NCBI GenBank assembly: GCA_022827625.1
Contig: JAJEIE010000022.1
Coordinates: 88,293-152,292 of the forward strand
Reading direction: 5' to 3'
DNA length: 64,000 nt
Source of the DNA: Candidatus Poribacteria bacterium
Lineage (GTDB): Bacteria; Poribacteria; WGA-4E; WGA-3G
The stretch's first letter is position 1. Each line of letters begins with the position of its first letter. Shown here in pieces: positions 45,737 through 54,680 of the stretch. Under the pieces are notes generated by a model. The model searched no databases and was not told the origin of the DNA. It saw nothing but the letters and a program-made list of their open reading frames with translations. Position numbers and translations under genes: made by a program.

Positions 45737-47137
45737 ATGTGGCATATCGCAAAACGTGAACTCTACGACAACCTGAATAGCCTTCGTTTTGCATTGGCAA
45801 CAGTGCTCCTGTTGGCATTGATGCTGACCAATACGGTCTTGTATCTGCGCGAACACCCGAAACGAATACAAGCATATCACAACGCCGCTTCTGGTGCTGT
45901 AAAGACCTTAGAAGGGCGCAGTACGAGTCTATATCGCCTCGCGACAGAGGGGCCTGGCGATCTTCACAAAGCCCCTTCACTGCTCCGTTTCTGTGCTGAA
46001 GGCGATGAGGCGTTTCTACCAACGCACGCCAGTGGCGCGAACTTCGTTCGCAGGATCGCTGATAGGACACCCATCTGGCGGATGGGATACCCACAAGAGA
46101 CACCAAATCTCCGCAATATCCGTCCTGATTTCGCCACTCTGGATTGGGCGTTTATTGTTGGTTATGTGCTGAGTTTTATCGCGATCTTGTTCACTTTTGA
46201 CGCTATCTCTGGCGAACTGGAGCGCGGGACGTTGCGGTTGACATTGGCAAACGCTATTCCACGGCACACTGTGCTGATGGGGAAGTTTTTGGGAGTATTC
46301 ATCAGTATCAACATCCCTTTCACGATTGTGGTGTTGATGAATTTGATCCTAATTTCTACCTCAGATGCAGTGCAACTCAACCCCGAAGCGTGGGGACGTT
46401 TAGGCATCTTGTACAGCGTTATTATCCTCTATATCTGTCTGTTTATCGCTTTAGGACTTCTCATATCTGCTGCAGTTCGAGAGAGTGGTGTGAGTCTTGT
46501 CGTGTTGTTGTTAATCTGGGTAAGTTTTGTGGTGTTTATGCCGAATACACTGGCATCTATCGGTAGTCGAACGTTGGTACCGATAGCGTACGAGGAATTT
46601 TGGACCCAGCGCATTCGGCTTGCAGATGCGGCGCGTGCGGCATACCGAGATAAATATGGAGATTCACAAATTACGCCGTCAGTGCATGTACTTGGGGAGT
46701 ACGTCACCACAGAAGCAGAAGAACATGAACGCTACAATGCGTCATATTTGAAACAGCAGATTGAACAGGGAAAACGGGCGCGTGCGATAACCCGCATCTC
46801 GCCAGCAGCGATTGTCCAACGCCTCTTTGAATCTTTTGCAGGGACGGGGTTTGAACGGCATCTGCAATTTATTGAGAACGCGCAGCGTTACACCCGTGAA
46901 TACCGCGAGTTCGTTGTTGATACGGATAGGGCGGATCCGGAGAGTCTTCACCTTATCGGAATTCAAGAAGGCATGTCACAGAAACCTGTCAATCCAGAGG
47001 CGATACCCAAATTTAAAGACACGCTCAGTCTCAGCCGCGATTTTGATGCAGTCGCGACGGATTTACTGCTGTTGGTGCTGTTTCTTGGGGTGCTTGTCTC
47101 TGGTGCGTATCTCGCGTTTGTGCGGCTTGAGATTTAA
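45737..47137 (+). CDS. ABC-2-type permease, array gene B5
   Basis: This is the 466-residue last member of the array. It begins MWHIAKRELYDNLNSLRFAL, like B2. The coupling segment reads SGELERGTLRLTLANAIPRH, with GEL in place of the GER found in all other nine. Variable loop 1 lies between FCAEGDE and RPDFATLDW. The C-terminus is ...FVRLEI (GAGATT), so both the -EV end and the embedded GAGG are lost exactly where no further gene follows. It converges on the aminotransferase gene 11 bases away. Confidence 0.88.
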   Translation: MWHIAKRELYDNLNSLRFALATVLLLALMLTNTVLYLREHPKRIQAYHNAASGAVKTLEGRSTSLYRLATEGPGDLHKAPSLLRFCAEGDEAFLPTHASGANFVRRIADRTPIWRMGYPQETPNLRNIRPDFATLDWAFIVGYVLSFIAILFTFDAISGELERGTLRLTLANAIPRHTVLMGKFLGVFISINIPFTIVVLMNLILISTSDAVQLNPEAWGRLGILYSVIILYICLFIALGLLISAAVRESGVSLVVLLLIWVSFVVFMPNTLASIGSRTLVPIAYEEFWTQRIRLADAARAAYRDKYGDSQITPSVHVLGEYVTTEAEEHERYNASYLKQQIEQGKRARAITRISPAAIVQRLFESFAGTGFERHLQFIENAQRYTREYREFVVDTDRADPESLHLIGIQEGMSQKPVNPEAIPKFKDTLSLSRDFDAVATDLLLLVLFLGVLVSGAYLAFVRLEI

Positions 47138-47148
47138 ACAAATCACAT

Positions 47149-48051
47149 CTATGGCAAAGGTTCGCCTTCGTTGGCAGTGAGTTCTGCATAAAGTGCCTGT
47201 AGCTGGGTCGTCACAGGTCGTATTCCTTCTTCTCCAATCTTCCTACCATCCACCTCTAAAACAGGACTCAGTTCACCCACAGTACCCGTCGTGAAGACTT
47301 CGTCTGCGGTATAAACTTCTGTCAACGAAACATTCCGTTCTGTCAGCGGGATACCAGCGTCGCGAGCGATTTGGATGACCGTTCCACGTGTAATCCCCGG
47401 TAGGCAGCTATCGGCGTGTGGGGTCAGCACATGCCCACGTTTTATAATAAAGATATTCGTTGCATTCGTCTCTGAAACGTATCCGTGAATGTCAAGCATA
47501 ATCGCATCGTCCACGCCGGCGACATTCGCCTCAATCTTAGCGAGGATGTTGTTAATCAGGTTATTATGATGGATTTTAGAATCAACACACTGGGGTGGAT
47601 TCCGTCGGATTGCTGAGGTAATCAAACGGACACCACTGCTGGCATAGATTGGGGGCTTCCACTCGGCGATTACGATTAAAGTCGTTCCGTACTGATTGAC
47701 ACGGGCATCCATGCTGGACGTGACTTTTTTTCCCCGGCTGAGCGTTAGACGGATATGCACACCGTCTCGCATGCCGTTGGCTTCGAGTGTCTCAAAGATC
47801 GCTTTTTTGACCGCGTCACGCGTCGGAATGTTTGCGAATGCCATGGCGTGTGCCGAATCCATGAGTCGGTCAAGATGTGCATCCAATGCGAAGATTGTGC
47901 CATTATAGACGCGCAAGCCTTCCCATACACCGTCACCGCCTTGAACAAGGCTGTCGAACACGGAGATTTTCGCATCTTCACGCGGTAGGAGTTCACCGTT
48001 GACGTGGATTAATATATTTTCATTTCTTGCATCAGGTAATTTAGGTTCCAT
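47149..48051 (-). CDS. class IV aminotransferase (branched-chain or D-amino acid type)
   Basis: The 300-residue PLP fold type IV enzyme starts at ATG 48051 after GGAGAAAAT. The PLP lysine is most likely K159 in DSKIHHNNLINNILAKIEA, which lines up with K-x3-N-x-L-x4-L of IlvE. LDIHGYVSETNATNIFIIKR and PGITRGTVIQIARDAG are family hallmarks of the cofactor phosphate site. Branched-chain aminotransferase (IlvE), D-alanine aminotransferase and aminodeoxychorismate lyase share this fold. IlvE-like or D-amino acid use cannot be separated by eye, so I give no symbol. It lies downstream of hisF on the same strand. Confidence 0.85.
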   Translation of the reverse strand: MEPKLPDARNENILIHVNGELLPREDAKISVFDSLVQGGDGVWEGLRVYNGTIFALDAHLDRLMDSAHAMAFANIPTRDAVKKAIFETLEANGMRDGVHIRLTLSRGKKVTSSMDARVNQYGTTLIVIAEWKPPIYASSGVRLITSAIRRNPPQCVDSKIHHNNLINNILAKIEANVAGVDDAIMLDIHGYVSETNATNIFIIKRGHVLTPHADSCLPGITRGTVIQIARDAGIPLTERNVSLTEVYTADEVFTTGTVGELSPVLEVDGRKIGEEGIRPVTTQLQALYAELTANEGEPLP

Positions 48052-48062
48052 ATTTTCTCCAT

Positions 48063-48172
48063 TTTTGGCTATCGGCTTTCAGCCATCGGCTATCGGTATG
48101 TGGCAGTTGCCTGTTGCGTTCTGCCACGAGATACGCTTTCTGACTGCTGACTGCTAATCGCTGGCAGCCACT
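48063..48172. repeat. mosaic intergenic repeat, copy 7
   Basis: This copy contains TTGGCTATCGGCTTTCAGCC, ATCGGCTATCGGTATGTGGC and a right end TTTCTGACTGCTGACTGCTA, ATCGCTGG. It is the CAGTCAGC/GGCTATCGG subtype and abuts the hisF stop. Confidence 0.65.
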
Positions 48173-48952
48173 TTACCATGTATCCCGCACACTTACACTT
48201 TCATCTGCGAGATAGGTTTTGATATTCTCAATTGTGAATTCGCCGTAGTGTGTGATAGAGGCGACGATTGCGGCATCGGCGTTACTTTCGACAAAGACAT
48301 CCCGTAAGTGCTGTGGGTTTCCCGCGCCGCCAGAGGCGATGACAGGGACTGAGACTAAATCTGCAATAGCACCGGTTAATTCGAGTTCATATCCCGCCTT
48401 CGTGCCATCTGCATCAATACTATTGACAACGATCTCACCCGCGCCGAGGTCAACGCCGCGCGCTGACCATTCCAAGGCATCCCAACCGACCGGTGTCCTT
48501 CCACCGTCTATGTAAATTTCATAACCGCTCGGAATCTGTTCGCTTTTCCGAACGCGTTTTACCTGCATGCTCAGCACGACACATTGGCTTCCAAAGGCGC
48601 GCGCGCCCTCAGCGATGATATCGGGGCTCCGCACGGCACCCGAATCTATACTCACCTTTTCTGCGCCTGCAAGTAGCACACGACGCATATCTTCAAGCGT
48701 CCGCAATCCACCACCGACAGAAAAGGGTATAAAAATTTCAGCGGCGACAGCAGAGACGACATCAATCATTATATCGCGTCGTTCATTGCTCGCCGTGATG
48801 TCATAAAAGACGAGTTCATCGGCACCGCCTTCGTAATAAAATCGTGCCATCTCAACAGGGTCACCGACATCGACATTGCCCTGAAAGGCGATACCCTTTG
48901 TGACCTTTCCTGCGCGGACATCTAAACATGGAATTATCCGTTTTGTTAGCAA
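48173..48952 (-). CDS. hisF: imidazole glycerol phosphate synthase cyclase subunit HisF
   Basis: The 259-residue (beta/alpha)8 barrel would make IGP and AICAR from PRFAR in histidine synthesis. The start is TTG 48952 with AGGAGG ahead of it. D11 (IIPCLDV) is kept, as are [10 protein letters not shown] and [16 protein letters not shown]. The second catalytic aspartate, D130 in known HisF proteins, is glutamine here ([10 protein letters not shown]130). No hisH or other his gene is in the window. It follows murJ by 23 bases on the same strand. Confidence 0.93.
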   Translation of the reverse strand: MLTKRIIPCLDVRAGKVTKGIAFQGNVDVGDPVEMARFYYEGGADELVFYDITASNERRDIMIDVVSAVAAEIFIPFSVGGGLRTLEDMRRVLLAGAEKVSIDSGAVRSPDIIAEGARAFGSQCVVLSMQVKRVRKSEQIPSGYEIYIDGGRTPVGWDALEWSARGVDLGAGEIVVNSIDADGTKAGYELELTGAIADLVSVPVIASGGAGNPQHLRDVFVESNADAAIVASITHYGEFTIENIKTYLADESVSVRDTW

Positions 48953-48975
48953 AGTGTCCTCCTATGAAACACTGA

Positions 48976-50619
48976 TTAATTCCCAAACCGTTGCTTGAAT
49001 ACATTCAAGATATCGTCGAATTCTGACACTCTCAGGAGTTTATACATTCCCGCGAGAACAATGAGACCCAACCCAATCGGTCCAAACACGCCCATCAAAC
49101 GCGCTGCTATACCCTCTGTGCCGAGCCAATCGCCTTCAATAACGCCATTCGTCAACCAGCAGACAACGCCCATCACCGCTGAGGCGACTAAGATTTTAAG
49201 CGTTAGCGGAACAATCCGTTTTAGTCCCAATCGTCCGACCTTTCGCCGTAGTAGTAATAACAACACAGCGCAATTCAGTGTGACAGTCAAAACCGTTGAA
49301 AGGACCACAGCACGTGGGTCCAAAAAGAGTTCTCGGTAGATAAAGAGATAGTTGAGGCAGATGTTGAGTATAACCGTACAGATACTAACAATGACAGGTG
49401 CCCGAATATCCTTGTAAGCGTAAAAACCGTCTGTAACGATCTTGAGGGTCGAGAACCCGCACAAACCGAACGCATAAACGAACAAAACTCCAGCGGTTCC
49501 AACGGTATCGAATACGTCAGTTTCTCCGCGTTCATACAGGAATCGGCAGATAGGTGCTGACAGGACCATCAACCCAACCGCTGCGGGGATTGTTAGCATA
49601 AGCATCAGACGCAGGGCGTAAGAGAGCGCATTTCGGAAATTCTCTGTTTCTCCAATTGTTGCGAACTTGGCAAGTTGAGGAAGTGCGACTGTTGAAATCG
49701 CCACACCGAACAGCCCTATCGGGAGATGCACAACGCGGTAGGCACGACTAATCCATGTCAACCACGCAGATCCTGATGTAATAAAGAATGTATTCGTAAA
49801 TTGGTTCACTTGCACCGCTGCAACACCTAACACAGCAGGTCCAACAAGATGAATGACTTGAAGTACCCTCGGATCGCGTAGACTCAATAGCGGGCGGTAT
49901 CGAAAGCCGACGCGATACATAGATGGCACCTGAATTGCGAATTGGGCGATACCGCCGACAAACACACCGACAGCCATTCCCGTCACTGGATGCATTCCAG
50001 CCACTGGAAATAAATAGTAGCCGCTGACACCGATGACGAGGGAACTGATGTTAAAGAACGAGGACGCACACGCTGGAATGCCGAACCTTCCTTTGCTGTT
50101 CAATAATCCCATCGCGATCGCTGCCAACGAAACAAAGAGGAGATAGGGAAACATCAACTGGGTGAGATAGATTGTTAGCTCGACTTTAGTATCAAACCCG
50201 TAGTGGGCAGTGACATCTAAGCTCTCGTCGAAATCCTCACGCGCTAACACGTCAACAATAGCGGGGGCGAAGGCGATACCGAGGACGGCGATACTCATTA
50301 AAACGAGGAACGTTAAATTAAAGACACGGTTTGCGAGATTCCACGCCGCCTGCTCTCCATCCTCAGTCTCTGTGGCAAGAAACGTCGTAATAAACGCTTT
50401 GCTCAAGATCCCTTCGCCAAACAGGTCCCGCAAAAAGTTTGGAATCCGAAACGCTAAATAAAAAGCGTCGCCACTGAGGTTCGACCGGAAATAGTATGCG
50501 ATCGCTGCTTCGCGTGCGAGTCCTAATATCCGCGACCCCATCACGGCGATACTGACAACTCCGGCGGCACGGGTGACGCTTTGATTCTGGTTGTCTACGG
50601 ATTTTGTTTCGTTTTCCAT
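48976..50619 (-). CDS. murJ: lipid II flippase MurJ
   Basis: The 547-residue membrane protein of the MviN/MurJ family (MOP superfamily) moves lipid II across the inner membrane for peptidoglycan synthesis. It has the expected run of about 14 hydrophobic helices. Hallmarks near the N-terminus are SRILGLAREAAIAYYF and DAFYLAFRIPNFLRDLFGEG, followed by SKAFITTF, with the conserved arginines. The start context is CGTTAAAAAATGG without a Shine-Dalgarno site. It is followed by hisF, which is probably cotranscribed. Confidence 0.94.
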   Translation of the reverse strand: MENETKSVDNQNQSVTRAAGVVSIAVMGSRILGLAREAAIAYYFRSNLSGDAFYLAFRIPNFLRDLFGEGILSKAFITTFLATETEDGEQAAWNLANRVFNLTFLVLMSIAVLGIAFAPAIVDVLAREDFDESLDVTAHYGFDTKVELTIYLTQLMFPYLLFVSLAAIAMGLLNSKGRFGIPACASSFFNISSLVIGVSGYYLFPVAGMHPVTGMAVGVFVGGIAQFAIQVPSMYRVGFRYRPLLSLRDPRVLQVIHLVGPAVLGVAAVQVNQFTNTFFITSGSAWLTWISRAYRVVHLPIGLFGVAISTVALPQLAKFATIGETENFRNALSYALRLMLMLTIPAAVGLMVLSAPICRFLYERGETDVFDTVGTAGVLFVYAFGLCGFSTLKIVTDGFYAYKDIRAPVIVSICTVILNICLNYLFIYRELFLDPRAVVLSTVLTVTLNCAVLLLLLRRKVGRLGLKRIVPLTLKILVASAVMGVVCWLTNGVIEGDWLGTEGIAARLMGVFGPIGLGLIVLAGMYKLLRVSEFDDILNVFKQRFGN

Positions 50620-50891
50620 TTTTTAACGATTATGTCTGGGCGTTGCTTCCTACGTCCGCAACGATCTAAAATTGGTAAAAAACTTATTGCAGAGTAAAAA
50701 AAGTTCCTTAATAATTAGAAAACTGTGTTATGCACAAACCCCTATAGGAAACCTGTGGGACAATGCGAAGCAGACGAAAGCAGCAGCCTGGGATGAAAAG
50801 TTAAAAACTTCTTCTTGACCTCGCTTCTAATTTAGTGTAAATTTTAGGGAATTGCCAAGACTTTATATATACATATACAAGGAGCCCACAG

Positions 50892-51272
50892 ATGCAGGAA
50901 AAACGATATTTCACGCTCGAAGAAGCAAACGAATGTATCCCCGAATTAGTTGATGAGATTTCACTCCTAAGAGCGATAAGAGCCGAACTCTCAATTTATC
51001 ACGCCGAAATCACACCACTTCTCGAAGTAGTCTCCTCTAACGGTGGCAGTAAATGGACCCCCGCACTCCTCAAAGCGACAGAAAAATTTCAGAACATCCT
51101 TGACCGGATCGCAAACCGTGGATGCCATCTGAAAGGGCTCGACCCTGGATTAGTCGATTTCCCGCACCTCCGCGAAGGTAGAGAGGTCTATCTCTGTTGG
51201 CGGATGGGTGAGAACAAGATCCGTTACTGGCACGAAATCGAGGACGGGTTTGACGGACGACAGCCGTTGTAA
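50892..51272 (+). CDS. DUF2203 family protein
   Basis: The 126-residue protein begins YFTLEEANECIPELVDEISL, the characteristic DUF2203 N-terminus. It continues with a helical middle and ends GLVDFPHLREGREVYLCWRM and YWHEIEDGFDGRQPL, which are also family features. CAAGGAG precedes the ATG by eight bases. No function is established for the family. It stands alone on the plus strand between minus-strand genes. Confidence 0.88.
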   Translation: MQEKRYFTLEEANECIPELVDEISLLRAIRAELSIYHAEITPLLEVVSSNGGSKWTPALLKATEKFQNILDRIANRGCHLKGLDPGLVDFPHLREGREVYLCWRMGENKIRYWHEIEDGFDGRQPL

Positions 51273-51391
51273 TGGGTTATCAGTTTTTGGTTGTTGGTTG
51301 TTAGTTAAATCTTCTGGTAGTTGCATCGTACTTGAATGCCACAAAGTCTCTGTACTGATAACTAAGAACCATTAACTATTAACCATAAAAA
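51273..51391. repeat. mosaic intergenic repeat, copy 8
   Basis: GTTATCAGTTTTTGGTTGTT at the left and CTGATAACTAAGAACCATTA, ACTATTAACC at the right form inverted ends. The right end supplies the stop codon and last four residues (MVNS) of thiD. Confidence 0.7.
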
Positions 51392-52160
51392 AATGATGTG
51401 TTGGTCCGTGTCCGTGTCCGATATCCAATGCGTGTTGAATAGCACCAGTGATATATGCCTTCGCTGTCCTAATAGCGTCCCTCAAGTCTTTGCCGTGTGC
51501 GAGTTGCGTCGCGATTGCCGCTGAGTAGGTGCAACCCGTGCCGTGTGTGTTTTCGGTTTCAACCCATTCCGCCTCAAAAAAAGTCCATTCTCCATCGCAA
51601 TAAAGCACATCAGTCGCCCTGTTGCCCGTAAGATGCCCACCTTTAACGAGGACGGCGTGACAGCCGAGTTCAGCAATTACTTTTGCAGCATTTTTTGCCT
51701 CATCTGTGTTTCGGATATCCTGCTGTGCGAGCAACTCTGCTTCGTAAATATTCGGTGTAATCACAGTTGCAAGTGGGATCAACGCTGTTTTGAGGCTATC
51801 AATTGCCTCCTCTTTCAAGAGTGAGAATTTGCTTTTGGAGATCATCACTGGGTCTACAACAACGACTGGCGGCGTATATTCTTTCAATTTCTCGGTAACC
51901 GCTTCAACAATGGCTGACGAAGAGAGCATCCCTGTTTTGACGCTTGCTACGTTGAAATCTGTGAAGACGGCATCCAACTGTGCTTCGATCAGCGAAATAG
52001 GTAAATCAAAAGCGTCGGTCACTGCCACTGTATTTTGTGCTGTAACGGAGGTGATTACGGACATGGCGTAGCCGCCGTTGGCTGAAATCGCCTTTATATC
52101 CGCTTGTATACCGGCACCGCCCCCTGAATCTGAGCCTGCAATTGTCAAAATCTGTTTCAT
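51372..52160 (-). CDS. thiD: HMP/HMP-phosphate kinase ThiD
   Basis: The 262-residue ribokinase-fold enzyme phosphorylates hydroxymethylpyrimidine for thiamine synthesis. The N-terminus ILTIAGSDSGGGAGIQADIK carries the pyrimidine-binding site, VVVDPVMISKSKFSLL follows, and the catalytic anion hole is NTHGTGCTYSAAIA. Start ATG 52160 is preceded by AGTTAAAAAA, without a Shine-Dalgarno site. The last four residues and stop are encoded by an intergenic repeat, so the original end may have been different. thiE lies upstream on the same strand. Confidence 0.94.
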   Translation of the reverse strand: MKQILTIAGSDSGGGAGIQADIKAISANGGYAMSVITSVTAQNTVAVTDAFDLPISLIEAQLDAVFTDFNVASVKTGMLSSSAIVEAVTEKLKEYTPPVVVVDPVMISKSKFSLLKEEAIDSLKTALIPLATVITPNIYEAELLAQQDIRNTDEAKNAAKVIAELGCHAVLVKGGHLTGNRATDVLYCDGEWTFFEAEWVETENTHGTGCTYSAAIATQLAHGKDLRDAIRTAKAYITGAIQHALDIGHGHGPTHHFFMVNS

Positions 52161-52308
52161 TTTTTTAACTATTAAATCTAGTCACCGTTCCACTTCGTTT
52201 CACGGTGGTTCTCGGTTAACTCCGACCAACTCTGGGCCATGAAGGTTTCTTAATAATTCAAATCCTGAGAGGTGAACAGACAAGGTATCCAGAAGGAATC
52301 GTTAGAAA

Positions 52309-52920
52309 TTAGAAAAATTCAAGATAGCGTTTCGCCTGTTTTCCTGCGTCTTTTGGAGACATAACGCCTGACATCACAGCCACTCCGAAGGCTCCCGCTG
52401 CCAGACACTCAGCAGCACGCGTCGGTGTAATACCTCCCAGAGCAAAGACAGGTAATTTAACGCGCCCTACTAACTTTGCGAGATTTTCCACACCGACTGC
52501 GGGACCATAACCCGGTTTGCTTGTTGTCGGATGGATAGGGCTATAAGTCAGAAAATCAGCTCCCTCTGCCTCCCGTTTTTCTGCTGCATCAAAGGTATGC
52601 ACCGAGCATCCGATAGAGAAACCATTGCCTATCTGTGCCTTCACTGAACTTACAGATTCTGCACTTGCAGGGAGATGAACGCCTGCAGCACCGACGTTGC
52701 CTGCGACGCGTGTATCTGTATTGATGAAGAGTTTTGCCTCGTAATTTCGGCACAACTCAGCAATTGGTTGCGCTAAGTGTATCAACTCATCACTGTTTAG
52801 ATCTTTTTCGCGCAATTGGATAGCGGTAACCCCGGCATCTAACAATTCAGAAACAACATCCACTAACGGAGTAAGCGCACATCTGTGTCTGTCTGTAATA
52901 GCATAGAACCTAAAGTCAAT
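52309..52920 (-). CDS. thiE: thiamine-phosphate synthase ThiE, apparent ATT start
   Basis: The enzyme joins HMP-PP and thiazole phosphate. GTG 52863 would give only 184 residues and drop the first strand. The same frame upstream reads IDFRFYAITDRHRCALTPLV, the classic ThiE N-terminus (..YLITDR), and no ATG, GTG or TTG occurs in frame there before the stop. I therefore place the start at ATT 52920, giving 203 residues. AAGGAAAATTAAAAAA precedes it, identical to the sequence before the ATG of the gene at 15868. Other motifs: TAIQLREKDL, HLPASAES, SIGCSVHT, YSPIHPTTSKPGYGPAVG. A sequencing error or mutated start would look the same. Confidence 0.88.
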   Translation of the reverse strand: MDFRFYAITDRHRCALTPLVDVVSELLDAGVTAIQLREKDLNSDELIHLAQPIAELCRNYEAKLFINTDTRVAGNVGAAGVHLPASAESVSSVKAQIGNGFSIGCSVHTFDAAEKREAEGADFLTYSPIHPTTSKPGYGPAVGVENLAKLVGRVKLPVFALGGITPTRAAECLAAGAFGVAVMSGVMSPKDAGKQAKRYLEFF

Positions 52921-53010
52921 TTTTTTAATTTTCCTTGCGGTTCGGTAAGGCAGATTTAGATATTAACGTGCCTTTCCGTAGAGCCGCCCTCCATTTCATT
53001 TCGGGCTGCG
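52921..53010 (-). repeat. conserved-loop stem-loop element with A-rich end, copy 2
   Basis: On the minus strand GCAGCCCGAAATGAAATGGA leads into GGGCGGCTC, and the element ends CCGAACCGCAAGGAAAATTA. It is the partner of the element at 15779-15867, again directly in front of a gene. Confidence 0.7.
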
Positions 53011-53112
53011 ATTTTGACTGATGCTCTAAAGAAAACCCATTTTTTAATTCACCTATATCAGTTAGGCGGTTGCGAAATTGGAAAATCCTCATTTCCTAAC
53101 TTTTACACACTT

Positions 53113-54492
53113 CTAAACTACTTTTCGGAGGCGTGCGGCGAACGTGCCGTCAACGCCGTGTTCATGCGGGAATGTCTGGAGGAAGCCTTGGGGTGTTACC
53201 GCATTTGCGGGAACATCCGGCAAAAAGCGTCGGGCGTTCTCGACAGTATACATCGGGAATTCTGTCAAAAATCGCTGAACGACCTCCTCGTTTTCCATTG
53301 GCTCAATGCTACAGGTGCTATAGACGAGGATACCTCCGGGCTTGATGTGCTGTGCGGCGTTCTTTAACAAGTTATATTGCATCTCACTGAGGGCACGAAT
53401 TTGATCAAAGGTCTTGTTCCACCGGATGTCAGGGTGCCGCCGAAGCGTCCCGAACCCGGAACACGGTGCATCAATAAGCACACCGTCCGCAGTTTTAATA
53501 AACCCAATATCTTCTTTTGTTGCGTCCATCACCCGTGTTTCGAGGTTACGGACCCCGACCCTTTGACAGTTCTTTTGCAATAATGCTATTTTTTCCGTTG
53601 ATACATCTGCAGCGATGAGTTTCCCAGTATTTCCCATAAGATGGGCGAGATGTGTCGTCTTGCCACCCGGCGCAGCACAGAGGTCCACGATGAACCGAGC
53701 GTCTTTGGGTGAGAGGAGGTGCGACACTAACATCGCGCTTTCATCTTGGACATAGATATCCTCTCGACGGAGGATATCTTTCAACGACTGGTCGCCCGTA
53801 GCATCAAAAGCAGTGATGGCACGGTTTTCGAGTACCAAGCCGTCGGGGGCGATTTTGGAGACCTTTGCGGCAATGCCGTTCGTTTCTAAAAATTGACAAA
53901 CTGCTTCGCGTTGTGTCAGGAGTGAATTTACACGGAGCGCGAGCGGTGCGATCTGGTTGCTTGCGCGGCAGAATGCTAATGTCCACGAAACGCCGCGGGT
54001 CTGAAGCCACCGCTTTACCAGCCATGTCGGGTAGGACAAGGAAATCGCTATATGTTCGATCGGGTTTGCATCGAGTGGTGGGTAAGCTAAGGATGTGCCT
54101 TTACGTTGTACGGAACGGAGAACGGCGTTGATAAAACCTGCGGCTTTCCGTCCGCGAGCAGATTTGCGGTGGTGAGAAGTGGCGAGTTGGACGGTCTCAT
54201 AAATCGCTGCGTGTGCGGGTATCCCGTCGAGATGTAGGAGTTGAAATGCCCCGAGCCGCAGGATATTACGATGTCGCGCATCTAACTGAAATCGCGGATT
54301 GATAAATTGGTTCAGCACCCAATCGAGGTGTCGCTGCCACCGGATAACGCCATAGACAAGCCCATTCACCAACCGCCGTTCGCGCCCGTCAATAGTATAG
54401 CGTCCGAACGCGCTGTCAACAACAGAAGCTATGGACGCGCTGGTATGCGAAAGGGTCAGCAGGCATTCTAAGGCGACTTTGCGGGCGTTCAT
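53113..54492 (-). CDS. rsmB: 16S rRNA m5C967 methyltransferase RsmB
   Basis: The 459-residue protein has an N-terminal NusB-like RNA-binding domain (about residues 1-135, RRLVNGLVYGVIRWQRHLDW) and a C-terminal SAM-dependent methyltransferase domain. Motif I is FIVDLCAAPGGKTTHLA, motif IV is GVLIDAPCSGFGTLRRHPDI with the releasing cysteine, and motif VI is LVYSTCSIEPMENEEVV with the catalytic cysteine. No clear ribosome-binding site precedes ATG 54492. It lies downstream of rpsT on the same strand across a repeat-filled gap. Confidence 0.94.
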   Translation of the reverse strand: MNARKVALECLLTLSHTSASIASVVDSAFGRYTIDGRERRLVNGLVYGVIRWQRHLDWVLNQFINPRFQLDARHRNILRLGAFQLLHLDGIPAHAAIYETVQLATSHHRKSARGRKAAGFINAVLRSVQRKGTSLAYPPLDANPIEHIAISLSYPTWLVKRWLQTRGVSWTLAFCRASNQIAPLALRVNSLLTQREAVCQFLETNGIAAKVSKIAPDGLVLENRAITAFDATGDQSLKDILRREDIYVQDESAMLVSHLLSPKDARFIVDLCAAPGGKTTHLAHLMGNTGKLIAADVSTEKIALLQKNCQRVGVRNLETRVMDATKEDIGFIKTADGVLIDAPCSGFGTLRRHPDIRWNKTFDQIRALSEMQYNLLKNAAQHIKPGGILVYSTCSIEPMENEEVVQRFLTEFPMYTVENARRFLPDVPANAVTPQGFLQTFPHEHGVDGTFAARLRKVV

Positions 54493-54680
54493 ATAGCAGA
54501 ATAGTGATTAGCAAATAGCGATTCGTTATTAGTTGGTAGTGTTCTCGTTGTGGAAGGTCCAAACGGATACAACCGCTACAACGGTCTCTTAACCATTAAC
54601 TAAAAGCGAATGGCAATTGGTAAAGAGCGGTTTTCGGAGATTGAAAGCGAGCGCAGATGTCAGAAACCAGCCACCAACGA
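54493..54680. repeat. mosaic intergenic repeat, copy 9
   Basis: The gap contains GATTAGCAAATAGCGATTCG, TTATTAGTTGGTAGTG, an inner CGTTGT...ACAACG pairing, and TTAACCATTAACTAAAAGCG. It is a diverged member of the family between rpsT and rsmB. Confidence 0.6.

Noticed and set aside
47149-48051. Loss of the PLP lysine in the class IV aminotransferase
   Set aside because: It first seemed shifted against K-S-L-N enzymes, but K159-x3-N-x-L matches the IlvE pattern K-A-G-G-N-Y-L.
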